Assembly (NCBI RefSeq): GCF_038002225.1
Contig: NZ_JBBOCA010000001.1
Location: 744,001-808,000, forward strand
Origin: Paenibacillus sp. FSL R7-0204
GTDB lineage: Bacteria; Bacillota; Bacilli; Paenibacillales; Paenibacillaceae
Reading direction: 5' to 3'
Length of the DNA: 64,000 bases
A program made the translations under genes and the position numbers. The notes under the pieces were generated by a model. It made no database searches and was not told the origin of the DNA. It worked only from the letters and a program-made list of their open reading frames with translations. This document shows positions 54,539 to 63,729 of the stretch, piece by piece (positions within the stretch are counted from its first letter, which is position 1; the number at the start of each line of letters is the position of its first letter).

Positions 54539-56578
54539 GTGCAGCAGAAATGGCAACGCTGGAATATAGCATCACGCAAGTGGTTATGGATCATTATGGT
54601 GATAGGGCTTATAGGTGCGCTTCCGGTCGTATACGACCGTCTACAGACTGAGAAGTCTTCCAAATCGGTTGAGTTTGTCTTTGATTACCGTGATCTGGTT
54701 GAGGTTGCGAGCTACCGGCAGAATCCGCAGGATTATATCAACGAGCAGCTGGACCGGCTGAAGGCAGCCGGTGTTCAGAGTATGGCTATCTATGAAAATA
54801 CATTGGAGGATTTCCGCAAGGCGCGCCGCCTGATGATCTGGGGAGCGTCTGATATCGCCAATCTTACCGATACTGTGATTCCGGAGAATGAGAACTATAC
54901 ATATGTCCTCTTTACCAGTGCGAAGAACAGTGAAATGCTCTCACCGGTTATCCGCGATGCCTTCAGCAGACTGGACATCCGGACGGAAGAATGGAACTAC
55001 CGCGGCCAGCAGGGGCTGATCATCCAGACGCCGCTGGAGGATGCAACGCTCAAGCCGCTGCAGCCGGACCCGATTACACTGGAAATGCTGCACGAGAAGG
55101 GCTTCAGCATTGTGCCCCGGCTTGTAGACTCGCTGGCATACAATCAGGATGCCGTGAAGAAGCTGCTGGACCGTTACGCCGAGCTTGGCGTCAAGCGGAT
55201 TCTTTTTGAAGGAGAATCGGTTAAGGGGTACTCCGATGATGCGGATACGGGCAGTCTAACCACCTTCGCTGACCTCCTGAAGCAACACGGGATGGGAATT
55301 GCGGCAATCGAGAATATTAAGGTTCAACAGAAGGGCTTCTCCAAGCTGGCTTATATGCTGGATTACAACGTGACGCGCCTGTATTCCCTCAGCGAGGCGG
55401 ATTCCAGCCTGAAGACTGAAGTGATTGCTGACCGGTTCGCACTGGGTACAAAAGACCGCAATATCCGCATGATTTATCTGAATACGATTCCCTCGAGAGA
55501 TACCAAGAAGGCTGCCATCACAGATACGATGGATAACCTGATTGAGAGTCTTAGCGGACCTGAGGGTGCGGTGGCCAAAATTGAGGCGAACGGCTTCAAC
55601 ATTGGACAGGCTACAGCCTTTGATGTGAGCGATTCCTCCTTCCAGCGTTACTTCAAGCTGATTGCGGTAATCGGAGCGGTGGCTATGGTTGCGCTGCTGT
55701 TCTCCTACTTCATTCCTTGGCTTACTCTGCCTGTATGGGTGCTTGGACTGGTTGGAAGTGCAGGACTGCTGATTCTGAAGCCGACATTATTTGAACAGGC
55801 GCTTGCGCTCGCCGTAGCTATAAGTGCGCCAACCCTGGCCATAGTGCTGGCTATCCGCAAAATTAATGAGATGGGCCCGCCTTTACGCGCCAATCCGTTA
55901 ACCTTTGCCGTGATGAGCCCGCGCCGCCGTCTGACGCATAGTCTCGTTCTGTATGTCAAAACTGCGTTAATCACATTCAGTGCGGTGCCTTTCGTCATTG
56001 CGCTGCTGAATAATATTACCTACGCCCTGGTACTGGAACAGTTCCGCGGTGTAAGTCTGCTGCATTTGGCCCCGATCGGGCTTACCGCAATCTATGTGCT
56101 TCTGTACCGTGGTGAGTTTGCCTTTAACAAGACAGGTAAGCTGCTGCGGACGCCGATTACACTCGCAATGGTCATTGCCGCCGGTGTGATCGGTATCGTG
56201 GGGATGTATTATTTAAGCCGGACCGGGAATGCCGGAAGTGTAAGTGCACCGGAGAAAATCCTTCGTGTCTTCCTGGAGAATACCGTCGGGGTCAGACCCC
56301 GTAACAAGGAATTCCTGCTGGCGCATCCGCTCTTCATCCTCGGCGCATTCTTGGCCTATAAATACCGGAGTGCGGCCTTCATCATGATTATTGCAGTCAT
56401 TGGGCAGTTGTCTATGGTGGATACCTTTGCCCATATTCATTCGCCTGTGCTGATCTCGCTGGTTCGCGGACTCCTGGGTCTTGGACTCGGCCTGATTATC
56501 GGTATTATCGCTGTAGGGGTATGGCAGATTGCGGAAGGATGTTGGAAACGATGGTCACCTCTGCTCAAAAAATTGTAA
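54539..56578 (+). CDS. DUF5693 polytopic membrane protein
   Basis: A 679-residue protein: an N-terminal membrane anchor (WLWIIMVIGLIGALPVVYDRL), an extracytoplasmic domain of about 340 residues (SVEFVFDYRDLVEVASYRQNPQDYINEQLDRLKAAGVQSMAIYENTL onward, TIM-barrel-like in its repeated beta/alpha pattern) and about ten C-terminal membrane helices. Biochemical function unknown. It is immediately upstream of csaB, overlapping it by 28 bases, so translation and role are probably linked to wall-polymer pyruvylation or export. GTG 54539 has better spacing from AGAGGAGGT than TTG 54536. Confidence 0.8.
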   Translation: MQQKWQRWNIASRKWLWIIMVIGLIGALPVVYDRLQTEKSSKSVEFVFDYRDLVEVASYRQNPQDYINEQLDRLKAAGVQSMAIYENTLEDFRKARRLMIWGASDIANLTDTVIPENENYTYVLFTSAKNSEMLSPVIRDAFSRLDIRTEEWNYRGQQGLIIQTPLEDATLKPLQPDPITLEMLHEKGFSIVPRLVDSLAYNQDAVKKLLDRYAELGVKRILFEGESVKGYSDDADTGSLTTFADLLKQHGMGIAAIENIKVQQKGFSKLAYMLDYNVTRLYSLSEADSSLKTEVIADRFALGTKDRNIRMIYLNTIPSRDTKKAAITDTMDNLIESLSGPEGAVAKIEANGFNIGQATAFDVSDSSFQRYFKLIAVIGAVAMVALLFSYFIPWLTLPVWVLGLVGSAGLLILKPTLFEQALALAVAISAPTLAIVLAIRKINEMGPPLRANPLTFAVMSPRRRLTHSLVLYVKTALITFSAVPFVIALLNNITYALVLEQFRGVSLLHLAPIGLTAIYVLLYRGEFAFNKTGKLLRTPITLAMVIAAGVIGIVGMYYLSRTGNAGSVSAPEKILRVFLENTVGVRPRNKEFLLAHPLFILGAFLAYKYRSAAFIMIIAVIGQLSMVDTFAHIHSPVLISLVRGLLGLGLGLIIGIIAVGVWQIAEGCWKRWSPLLKKL

Positions 56579-57717
56579 TCTCCGGCTTTTACGGCTTCCA
56601 CAACAGTGGAGACGAAGCTGTTCTGCAGTCGATTCTGAATGCTCTGCGCAAGCAGTCCCAGGCCGCCGGAGTAACGCTTGCGCCTGTGGTCTTATCCATT
56701 GATCCGGAGTGGACGGCTGCTACGTATGGGGTGGAATCTGTACACCGGATGAAGCTGGGAGAGGTGCGGAGAGCCATATCGGAAAGTGCAGGTCTGATCA
56801 GCGGCGGCGGCAGCCTGCTTCAGGATGTTACAAGCAGCAAGACCATTCCGTATTACCTGGGCATCATCAAGCTGGCCCAGTGGATGGGGAAGCCGACATT
56901 TATTTATTCCCAGGGAATCGGCCCGGTGAACCGCAAGCTGTTTCATCCGCTGATCAAATCGATTTTCCGGAAATGTGCTTACATCTCCGTGCGGGATGAA
57001 CAGTCCCGCCTGCTGCTTCAGTCTATGGGGCTTAACATTGACGGGATAGACGTTGTACCCGACCCGGTTATGGGGCTGGAGTTGCCTAAGGATATGCAGC
57101 CAGAACAACATACAGAAGCAGATCCGGCAGCTGGAACACCCAACTCCGGTATGCAAGGTTCGCCCGCTACTGTAGGTGTCTCCGTACGCTTCTGGGAGCA
57201 ATCCCGTCAAGAGCTGGACGCGTTGGCTGAAGGACTGGTGAAGGCTTCTGCGGTGCAGCCGCTAGATGTACGCTTTCTGCCCTTCCATCATCCTGCCGAC
57301 AATGAGGCTTCCCGTTATGTCATGCAGAAGCTGGGCGCGGGGATAGAGAACAATGGTGGGACGGTAAGTATCCGGGAGGATACGCTTCATCCCTTGCAGA
57401 TGCTGCGCGAGGTAGTTCAGTGCCAGGCACTTATAGGCATGAGGCTGCACAGCCTTATCTATGCTGCGGGACAGCGTGTTCCGCTGATGGGCGTCTCTTA
57501 TGATCCGAAGATTGATCATTTTCTTAAGCGGGTGGATTGTCAGCCGGTGGGTAAGACGGATACACTGGAGGCAGACAAGGTGGCTGCCGGGCTCCTGGAG
57601 CTGCTGAACTCAGGGGATCGCTGGAAGCAGGAGCGGGAGCCGCTGATTGCCGCGCTCACCCAAGAGGCTGAGGCTCCGGCCCGGCGAATTGCCCAATATT
57701 TCGGCCATAAAGGATGA
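56551..57717 (+). CDS. csaB: Polysaccharide pyruvyl transferase CsaB
   Basis: Adds ketal pyruvate to the secondary cell wall polysaccharide, the ligand of SLH domains. The 388-residue GT-B-like protein begins KIVISGFYGFHNSGDEAVLQSIL. It contains LISGGGSLLQDVTSSKTIPYYLGIIKLAQWMGKPTFIYSQGIGPV and the C-terminal IGMRLHSLIYAAGQRVPLMGVSYDPKIDHFLK with the catalytic His region. ATG 56551 gives the usual N-terminus; ATG 56521 and 56539 are in-frame alternatives. The SLH-domain protein gene 2.2 kb downstream is a natural partner. Confidence 0.93.
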   Translation: MVTSAQKIVISGFYGFHNSGDEAVLQSILNALRKQSQAAGVTLAPVVLSIDPEWTAATYGVESVHRMKLGEVRRAISESAGLISGGGSLLQDVTSSKTIPYYLGIIKLAQWMGKPTFIYSQGIGPVNRKLFHPLIKSIFRKCAYISVRDEQSRLLLQSMGLNIDGIDVVPDPVMGLELPKDMQPEQHTEADPAAGTPNSGMQGSPATVGVSVRFWEQSRQELDALAEGLVKASAVQPLDVRFLPFHHPADNEASRYVMQKLGAGIENNGGTVSIREDTLHPLQMLREVVQCQALIGMRLHSLIYAAGQRVPLMGVSYDPKIDHFLKRVDCQPVGKTDTLEADKVAAGLLELLNSGDRWKQEREPLIAALTQEAEAPARRIAQYFGHKG

Positions 57718-57724
57718 GTGACAA

Positions 57725-58483
57725 GTGAAAGCAGATAGCGTATTACCGACAGTGCCCATTTTTGGCATACGAGTATCCAAGGCGGATATGAAAACCACCG
57801 TTTCCTATTTAACGGAGGCGGTTCATAAGCGTGAACCTCATCAGGTAATTACTGCCAATCCGATCATGGTTATGGCGGCGCTGGAGAATCCGGCTTATAT
57901 GGAGATTATGAAATCAGCAGAGCTGGTTGTCCCCGACGGGACTGGAGTGGTATGGGCAGCGGAGTATTGTCAGGAGCCTGTAGCTGAGCGTGTAGCCGGT
58001 TTTGATCTTTTACATGAATTATTGCAGCAAGGCGAAAGCTATAACTGGAGAGTATATTTGCTCGGTTCTACCCCTGAGGTGATTCGCGAGACGGCTTCCC
58101 GGTTACAAACAAGATATCCCGGTATTGTCATCGCAGGATATCATGACGGGTATTTTGGTCCGGCAGAAGACGAACAGATTGTGGGCGGAATCCTTGAAGC
58201 GAAGCCTGACTTGCTGTTTGTTGCCAGAGGGGCGGACAGTCAGGAGCCATGGATCGCCAAATACAAATCCCGGCTGCAGATCCCGGTGATGATGGGTGTC
58301 GGCGGGAGCTTTGATGTGATCTCCGGCAAGAGCCGCCGAGCCCCTGTTGCCTTCCAGAAATTAAGGGCAGAATGGTTATACCGGCTGCTCAAGGAACCTA
58401 CACGTTACAAAAGAATGCTTGCGCTGCCGAAATTCGCAGTAAAAGTGGTACGAGAGAAAGATAAAGTAACAAAAGAACAGTAA
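57725..58483 (+). CDS. tagA: WecG/TagA/CpsF-family glycosyltransferase
   Basis: Transfers ManNAc (typically from UDP-ManNAc) to undecaprenyl-PP-GlcNAc, forming the linkage disaccharide of wall polymers. The 252-residue peripheral membrane GT26 enzyme has TANPIMVMAALENPAYMEIMKSAELVVPDGTGVVWAAEYC, with the catalytic Asp in PDGTG, and VARGADSQEPWIAKYKSRL and MGVGGSFDVISGKSRRAP. GTG 57725 lies seven bases after csaB; AGGATGAG in the csaB end is the ribosome binding site. Confidence 0.93.
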   Translation: MKADSVLPTVPIFGIRVSKADMKTTVSYLTEAVHKREPHQVITANPIMVMAALENPAYMEIMKSAELVVPDGTGVVWAAEYCQEPVAERVAGFDLLHELLQQGESYNWRVYLLGSTPEVIRETASRLQTRYPGIVIAGYHDGYFGPAEDEQIVGGILEAKPDLLFVARGADSQEPWIAKYKSRLQIPVMMGVGGSFDVISGKSRRAPVAFQKLRAEWLYRLLKEPTRYKRMLALPKFAVKVVREKDKVTKEQ

Positions 58484-58531
58484 AATGAGGGAATTCACCG
58501 AAAAAATCCGTGGTATCGCCTAAAAACAGTA

Positions 58532-58561
58532 TTGGAATTTGTTTTTGGTTCAGCGTATAAT
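58532..58561 (+). promoter_or_regulatory. Promoter of the TagO-like gene
   Basis: TTGGAA (58532-58537), 18-base spacer, TATAAT (58556-58561), 35 bases before the ATG. Confidence 0.65.
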
Positions 58562-58596
58562 TCAATGCGGTAGAGAAATGGAGGTCGACTTTTCAC

Positions 58597-59724
58597 ATGT
58601 TAATCATATACATCGCCGGATTCATTGTGTGCATGGGGCTTGCACTGCTTTTGACGCCGTTCGTGAAGAAATTCGCTATTAAGATCGGTGCGACAGATGT
58701 GCCAAATGCCCGGAAAGTGCATACGAAGATCATGCCCCGCCTCGGCGGACTCGGCATATTTCTGGCGTTTGTGTTAGGCCTGCTTGCCGTATTACCGTTT
58801 ATTCCGTACGACTTCACTCCCCGGGAGACTAATTTCATTAAGGCGCTGCTATGCGGCGGAGGTCTGATTGTGTTGATCGGCGGATTGGATGACCGTTTTG
58901 AGCTGTCAGCCAAAGTGAAGCTGCTGGGCCAAATTGCCGCTGCCTGTATCGTAGTTTTCGGGTTTGGCATCACGGTTGATTTCGTAAATATTCCTTTTCA
59001 TAATAGCTATTCTTCCTTAGAGAGCTGGATTGCCATCCCTCTGACGATCTTCTGGATTGTTGGTGTCACGAACGCCGTGAACCTGATCGACGGGCTGGAC
59101 GGGCTTGCAGCAGGCGTATCCGGTATCGCAATTGCAACGATTGCCGTCATGGCCTTCCTGATGGGGAACACCATGGTTGCCCTGCTCTGTCTGCTGCTTC
59201 TGGGCAGCATTCTGGGATTCCTGTTCTTCAACTTCCATCCCGCCAAAATCTTCATGGGCGATACGGGCTCGCTGTTCCTGGGCTTCTGCCTGGCGCTGCT
59301 CGCACTGCTCGGCTTCAAACAGATTGCGGTGGTTTCATTCATCACACCACTCCTGATCATCGGAGTTCCGTTATCGGATACGTTCTTCGCCATCGTCCGG
59401 CGCAAGCTGCAGAAGAAGCCGATCTTCGCTCCGGATAAAGGCCATCTCCATCACTGTCTGCGCGAACTTGGCTTTAGCCACCGCCAGACGGTACTAATTA
59501 TCTACGGCATTGCCGCATTCTTCGGTATCCTGGCGGTGATCCAGACCTCAGCTTCGCTCTACGAAGCCAACTGGGTTACCTTTGTAGTCATCTGCGTCAT
59601 GCTCTTCTTCCTGCAGATCGGCGCAGAGATCACCGGCGTCATCAGCAAGACCAAGCGTCCGGTAATCGACTTGTTCTTGAGAATGCGGATGAAGGTTGAC
59701 CCTGAACGCAGCTCCAAATCTTAG
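58597..59724 (+). CDS. tagO: Undecaprenyl-phosphate GlcNAc-1-phosphate transferase (TagO/WecA family)
   Basis: Starts wall polymer synthesis by loading GlcNAc-1-P onto undecaprenyl phosphate. The 375-residue protein has about eleven membrane helices. Catalytic loops include GGLDDRFELS (DD pair), VTNAVNLIDGLDGLAAGVSG, FFNFHPAKIFMGDTGSLFLGF and DKGHLHHCLRELGFSHRQTV (HLHH). ATG 58597 follows GGAGGTCG. TagA upstream is its expected next enzyme. Confidence 0.95.
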   Translation: MLIIYIAGFIVCMGLALLLTPFVKKFAIKIGATDVPNARKVHTKIMPRLGGLGIFLAFVLGLLAVLPFIPYDFTPRETNFIKALLCGGGLIVLIGGLDDRFELSAKVKLLGQIAAACIVVFGFGITVDFVNIPFHNSYSSLESWIAIPLTIFWIVGVTNAVNLIDGLDGLAAGVSGIAIATIAVMAFLMGNTMVALLCLLLLGSILGFLFFNFHPAKIFMGDTGSLFLGFCLALLALLGFKQIAVVSFITPLLIIGVPLSDTFFAIVRRKLQKKPIFAPDKGHLHHCLRELGFSHRQTVLIIYGIAAFFGILAVIQTSASLYEANWVTFVVICVMLFFLQIGAEITGVISKTKRPVIDLFLRMRMKVDPERSSKS

Positions 59725-59770
59725 ATACATCATTGGCAATTTATAAAATTCAAATTACAGTGTTGCACCT

Positions 59771-59800
59771 AACCTTACTCCAGTGGAGTAAGGTTTTTTA
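59771..59800 (+). terminator. Terminator of the TagO-like gene
   Basis: Perfect AACCTTACTCC/GGAGTAAGGTT stem with an AGT loop and a following T-run. Confidence 0.95.
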
Positions 59801-59912
59801 TTTTTTTGCTAATTATTAGTCTATAGCTGTCCGATAAAAATATAGAGTTGGTTAAGACGCGGAATGCTGCACAGGCCGACAACAAACCAAAAAGCAGTAG
59901 GAGGTTTCTTAC

Positions 59913-62900
59913 GTGAAAAAAAGTTTGAAGGCGATAGGCGGTATGTTTTTAGCGATAGTGATGCTGCTATCCACACTTTCCTCAGCAGGTGCTGTTTATG
60001 CAGCGGACCCTGCAACAGGACAATACTTTCAGTTCACCAAGTTCAGTACAGATAAGGGTGCTCCAACTTCAGTCAATACAAGTACCGTTGACGTAGAAGG
60101 TACGTTCAATGGAGTGTCTGCTGACAGCATCTATTATCAGGTAGACGGCATTGTCAACGGGAATGTAGTCCCGGGAGCAAGTGGCGCGGACGTCAAGCCA
60201 ATCATTGAGAACGAGAAAAACTTCCGTTTTCCAAGTGTCAAGCTAAGTCAGGGCCTTAACCGGATTACAGTCTTTGGTACAACAGCTACTGGAAGCCTGG
60301 CCAGCGGAGAAGCCTATGTTAATTTTTCCAACGTTCCTGCCATTTATAATATATCTCTACCGGATGGTACCTTGCTAAGTGAGAATACACCTACAATGGT
60401 TAATACAGCGGCACTAACGTTAACTCTGGAAGCTCCGAATGCCACAGAGGTTATGGTCAATAACTCCAAGATGTTTAACGGCGGCAGCAGTACCTTCGTC
60501 ATTGCTGACATACCTTTAACTGCGGGTCTTAATAAGCTGACTTTTGTTGCAACTACGGATTCAGGTACGCGTACTTATGCGGTTACGCGTGAAGTGGTAT
60601 ATTCGCCTATTGATAAGGGGACTCCTAACAAGACAAAGATTGGTGCTTATGCTTTGGATAACGGGAATCTGGTGTCTCCTATTGGCTCAGATGACAAAGT
60701 CAGCGGCAAACTCTCCGGCTCAATTACTTTTAGAGTAGCAGAGGATACTACTAAGGCGCCACTTGCTGATATGACCTTTACTGTACGTAATACAACTACA
60801 GGTAGCGATGTACTGGCGGATGGAGAAACTACCATTGATGCTACTCAGGTTAAGTCTGGGGAATTTATAACTTTTAATTATACAAGTAAAAATGATGTCA
60901 CAATTTCCAGCAATGGTTTATATACCATTACCTTTACTACTAAAAATGGAACCTATAATGGCAAGAGCATCAACCCGCTGGGATTCACCTACCGCAATGC
61001 GGGTGACCCTTCCATTACAGGGGTCGAGCAGCTTTATAGTCCATCAGGGGACACTACGATTACGTACTCTTCATCCGGGGTGTTTACTGGTAACTCCAAT
61101 CTGTTTGAGCTTCCCCTGTGGCTGATGGTGAAGACCAGCGAGACCGCAACAGCTCCGGATAAGCTGGAGATCAGTTCTTACCAAAATGGAACCAAGGTTT
61201 CCTCCGACCGTTTTGTTGTGGCAGGAACCACTGCAATGAAGACCTCGCAAGGGTATAGAGTCTTTAAGATTACTGGTATGCCTTCAGGCGAACAGACCAT
61301 TCATATTGATTTGGAAAAAAATGGGGTAGTTATTGATACAAAGGTACTTTCAGTCAATTATGTTGCTGCTCCATTTATTGATGTTACAAATATTTATAAT
61401 AACCAGGTGTTCAAATACAATGGAGAGTTCACTACTATTAAAGGGCGGTTGGTGAATTTCCCTGCCAGAGATCAATCATCCATTAAAATTACCATTAACG
61501 GAACGACCGTTGCTCCGGACTTTCATGATGATGATTTCAATTATACAAGCACAAATACTTCTGGTATTCCTTTGGTTTCAGGGCCCAACAAAATCGTCAT
61601 AGCGGGTGTAGCGAATGGCGTTCCTGTCTCAACGAATCTTACCGTATATCTGTTCCCGGATAATGCTCCCAACATTGTTGGCGTTGCCCCTTACCCGGTA
61701 GGTCAAACAACAGATCCAGACAAGTTATTTATCAAAAATTCAAATCTTAATTATACAACTAATCAATCCAATGCGGATATCCGTTTTGTGGCAAGCAATA
61801 CGACCCAGGTAGTCATTATGAAAGACGGTAAACAATACGCTGTAGCTGACTATAAGAAAGTTGGAAATGATGAGAAGTGGACTACAGAGTCCTCTTTTCT
61901 TAACATGCCTTCTAGTAAAGACGGTGAATTTGTAATAAAAAATCAAGAGCTGCCGACAACCGGTTTGCAGACCTTTGTGATATCGGCGAGATTGGGAACT
62001 GCGGCTATTACGCAGACACTGCAGATCACCCGTGAGGTTCCTCCGTACAGTATTTTGTCGCCAAAGCTTCCGAATGAGAGCATCATTAAACAGAACTTCC
62101 TTGATGTGAGTATTCAGGCTGAAGGGGCTACAAGCATTGTAATTGGTAAAGAACCAATGATTAAAGGGGCGAAGGACATATTCCGTCTCGAATTAAAGGG
62201 TCTGAAAAAAGGGAAGAATACAGTTAAATTCACCGTCACGACAGGCACGACGAAATCCAATGGAACGTTTGATGTGACCTACTCAGATGAGATCCTGCAA
62301 GGAGCACAGCTGAAAACGACTCTTAACTCATCTGGCAAGCTGACAGCCTTCCAGAATGCAGTTAGTCTCGTTTTCCCAAAAGGAACAATGCTGCGGGATG
62401 CAACGCCGACACCAGGGTCAAGTAATACCCGGCAAATCAATCTGTTCAATGAACAATATATCCTGCTTGGTATTGCTGATAAGCAAGATGGACGTACCGT
62501 GAAGCAGTATAACCCGGTAGGTGAATTTGATGGAACGAGTTATCAGGACGGCAAGCTGGTTGAAGTTCCTGCCAGCGGCTTGGCTAGTGCTTATATGACC
62601 CCAAAACTTCATTACGGATATGCTTCGAATTTGTATTGGATTGATCCGGGTTACTTTGTTTCGGCAACTTCCATTAATGATTATTCAACTGTGGTTGCTT
62701 CCCATCCATATAAGAAGGGGAATGAATCCTTCCTCGGTCATATGGGCAGATGGATGGAGCCTACACAACAAGGAAAGATTACATTGAAATATGATCCGAC
62801 AATCGTTAATGCAGCAACCTCTAACATCTCTGTTTGGAAGAATGTTGACGGTACCTGGTATAACATGGGCGGTGTAGTCAATACAGGCAGTAAGACGATT

Positions 62901-63557
62901 ACGGCCACATTTGACGGTTTTGGTTATTACACAGTAATGAGCTTACGGTACAGTTACGATGATATTGTCTCCCACACCTACGCACGCAGCGAGTTGGAGA
63001 CTATTTTATCCCGAGGGATTATGAATGCGAAGGATGCTAATGAGTTTGGCGTATATGAGAATGTTACCCGTGGAGAGTTTGCTACTATGCTAGTCAAAAT
63101 TATGGGTATACAGCTTGATTACGAACCAAACAATCTGACATTCTCAGATGTGGTTAAGTATAGTGATTATCACTGGGATTACCGTTATATAGAAACAGCG
63201 GTCCGCAAAGGGATTATCCGCGGAACGGCACCAAGAATTTTCTCTCCTAACCGTACCTTATCCAGAGAGGATGCAGCGGTCATGATCGCCCGTGCAATGA
63301 GCTTGAAGCTTGGAAACAATGCCACCGATTTGGCGGCCCTGCAGAAGCTGTTTACGGATACGGGATCTATTGTGTCAGTTTACTCAGCACCTTCTATCCT
63401 TGCAGCCTACAAGGCTGGTGTGATTTCCGGAATTGAGAACAAGCTGGTGGCTGGGCAAAAGAAGGCAACATTCCGTTTCGATCCGCAAGCCAATTTTACG
63501 AGAGCGGATGCAGCAGTAATGGCACAGCGTATTATGGCTAAGATGAAGAGGTTGTAG
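59913..63557 (+). CDS. Secreted S-layer homology (SLH) domain protein
   Basis: A 1214-residue exoprotein. The signal peptide is KKSLKAIGGMFLAIVMLLS followed by TLSSAGAVYA, with cleavage probably after VYA near residue 30. About 980 residues of beta-rich, Thr/Ser/Asn-rich repeated domains follow; FNG, G.NKI.. and VNY-type strand patterns recur, as in bacterial Ig-like modules. Three C-terminal SLH domains (from about residue 1020) carry the TRGE, SRED and TRAD motifs that contact pyruvylated wall polysaccharide. GTG 59913 follows AGGAGG. The middle of the gene is richer in A and T than its neighbours, which may reflect exoprotein codon use or transfer. Function is probably surface layer or adhesion; the specific role is unknown. 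Confidence 0.9.
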   Translation: MKKSLKAIGGMFLAIVMLLSTLSSAGAVYAADPATGQYFQFTKFSTDKGAPTSVNTSTVDVEGTFNGVSADSIYYQVDGIVNGNVVPGASGADVKPIIENEKNFRFPSVKLSQGLNRITVFGTTATGSLASGEAYVNFSNVPAIYNISLPDGTLLSENTPTMVNTAALTLTLEAPNATEVMVNNSKMFNGGSSTFVIADIPLTAGLNKLTFVATTDSGTRTYAVTREVVYSPIDKGTPNKTKIGAYALDNGNLVSPIGSDDKVSGKLSGSITFRVAEDTTKAPLADMTFTVRNTTTGSDVLADGETTIDATQVKSGEFITFNYTSKNDVTISSNGLYTITFTTKNGTYNGKSINPLGFTYRNAGDPSITGVEQLYSPSGDTTITYSSSGVFTGNSNLFELPLWLMVKTSETATAPDKLEISSYQNGTKVSSDRFVVAGTTAMKTSQGYRVFKITGMPSGEQTIHIDLEKNGVVIDTKVLSVNYVAAPFIDVTNIYNNQVFKYNGEFTTIKGRLVNFPARDQSSIKITINGTTVAPDFHDDDFNYTSTNTSGIPLVSGPNKIVIAGVANGVPVSTNLTVYLFPDNAPNIVGVAPYPVGQTTDPDKLFIKNSNLNYTTNQSNADIRFVASNTTQVVIMKDGKQYAVADYKKVGNDEKWTTESSFLNMPSSKDGEFVIKNQELPTTGLQTFVISARLGTAAITQTLQITREVPPYSILSPKLPNESIIKQNFLDVSIQAEGATSIVIGKEPMIKGAKDIFRLELKGLKKGKNTVKFTVTTGTTKSNGTFDVTYSDEILQGAQLKTTLNSSGKLTAFQNAVSLVFPKGTMLRDATPTPGSSNTRQINLFNEQYILLGIADKQDGRTVKQYNPVGEFDGTSYQDGKLVEVPASGLASAYMTPKLHYGYASNLYWIDPGYFVSATSINDYSTVVASHPYKKGNESFLGHMGRWMEPTQQGKITLKYDPTIVNAATSNISVWKNVDGTWYNMGGVVNTGSKTITATFDGFGYYTVMSLRYSYDDIVSHTYARSELETILSRGIMNAKDANEFGVYENVTRGEFATMLVKIMGIQLDYEPNNLTFSDVVKYSDYHWDYRYIETAVRKGIIRGTAPRIFSPNRTLSREDAAVMIARAMSLKLGNNATDLAALQKLFTDTGSIVSVYSAPSILAAYKAGVISGIENKLVAGQKKATFRFDPQANFTRADAAVMAQRIMAKMKRL

Positions 63558-63584
63558 AAATAAATGTATATATGAAGTGAAAAT

Positions 63585-63626
63585 AAGCCTCTGACTCCCT
63601 GTTTACGGGAAAGAGGCTTCTCTTTT
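63585..63626 (+). terminator. Terminator of the SLH-protein gene
   Basis: AAGCCTCT/AGAGGCTT with an inner TCCCTGTTTACGGGA hairpin, followed by CTCTTTT. Confidence 0.8.
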
Positions 63627-63647
63627 ACATTTTCCATATACAAATCT

Positions 63648-63676
63648 TTGAATTGTGTGGTACTTTGCGTTACAAT
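63648..63676 (+). promoter_or_regulatory. Promoter of the terminal ORF
   Basis: TTGAAT (63648-63653), 17-base spacer, TACAAT (63671-63676). Confidence 0.65.
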
Positions 63677-63729
63677 GACCTAAGAAGCTGTAAGCACAAA
63701 CATTTAATGCAAGAAGGAGAAAGCTATCG

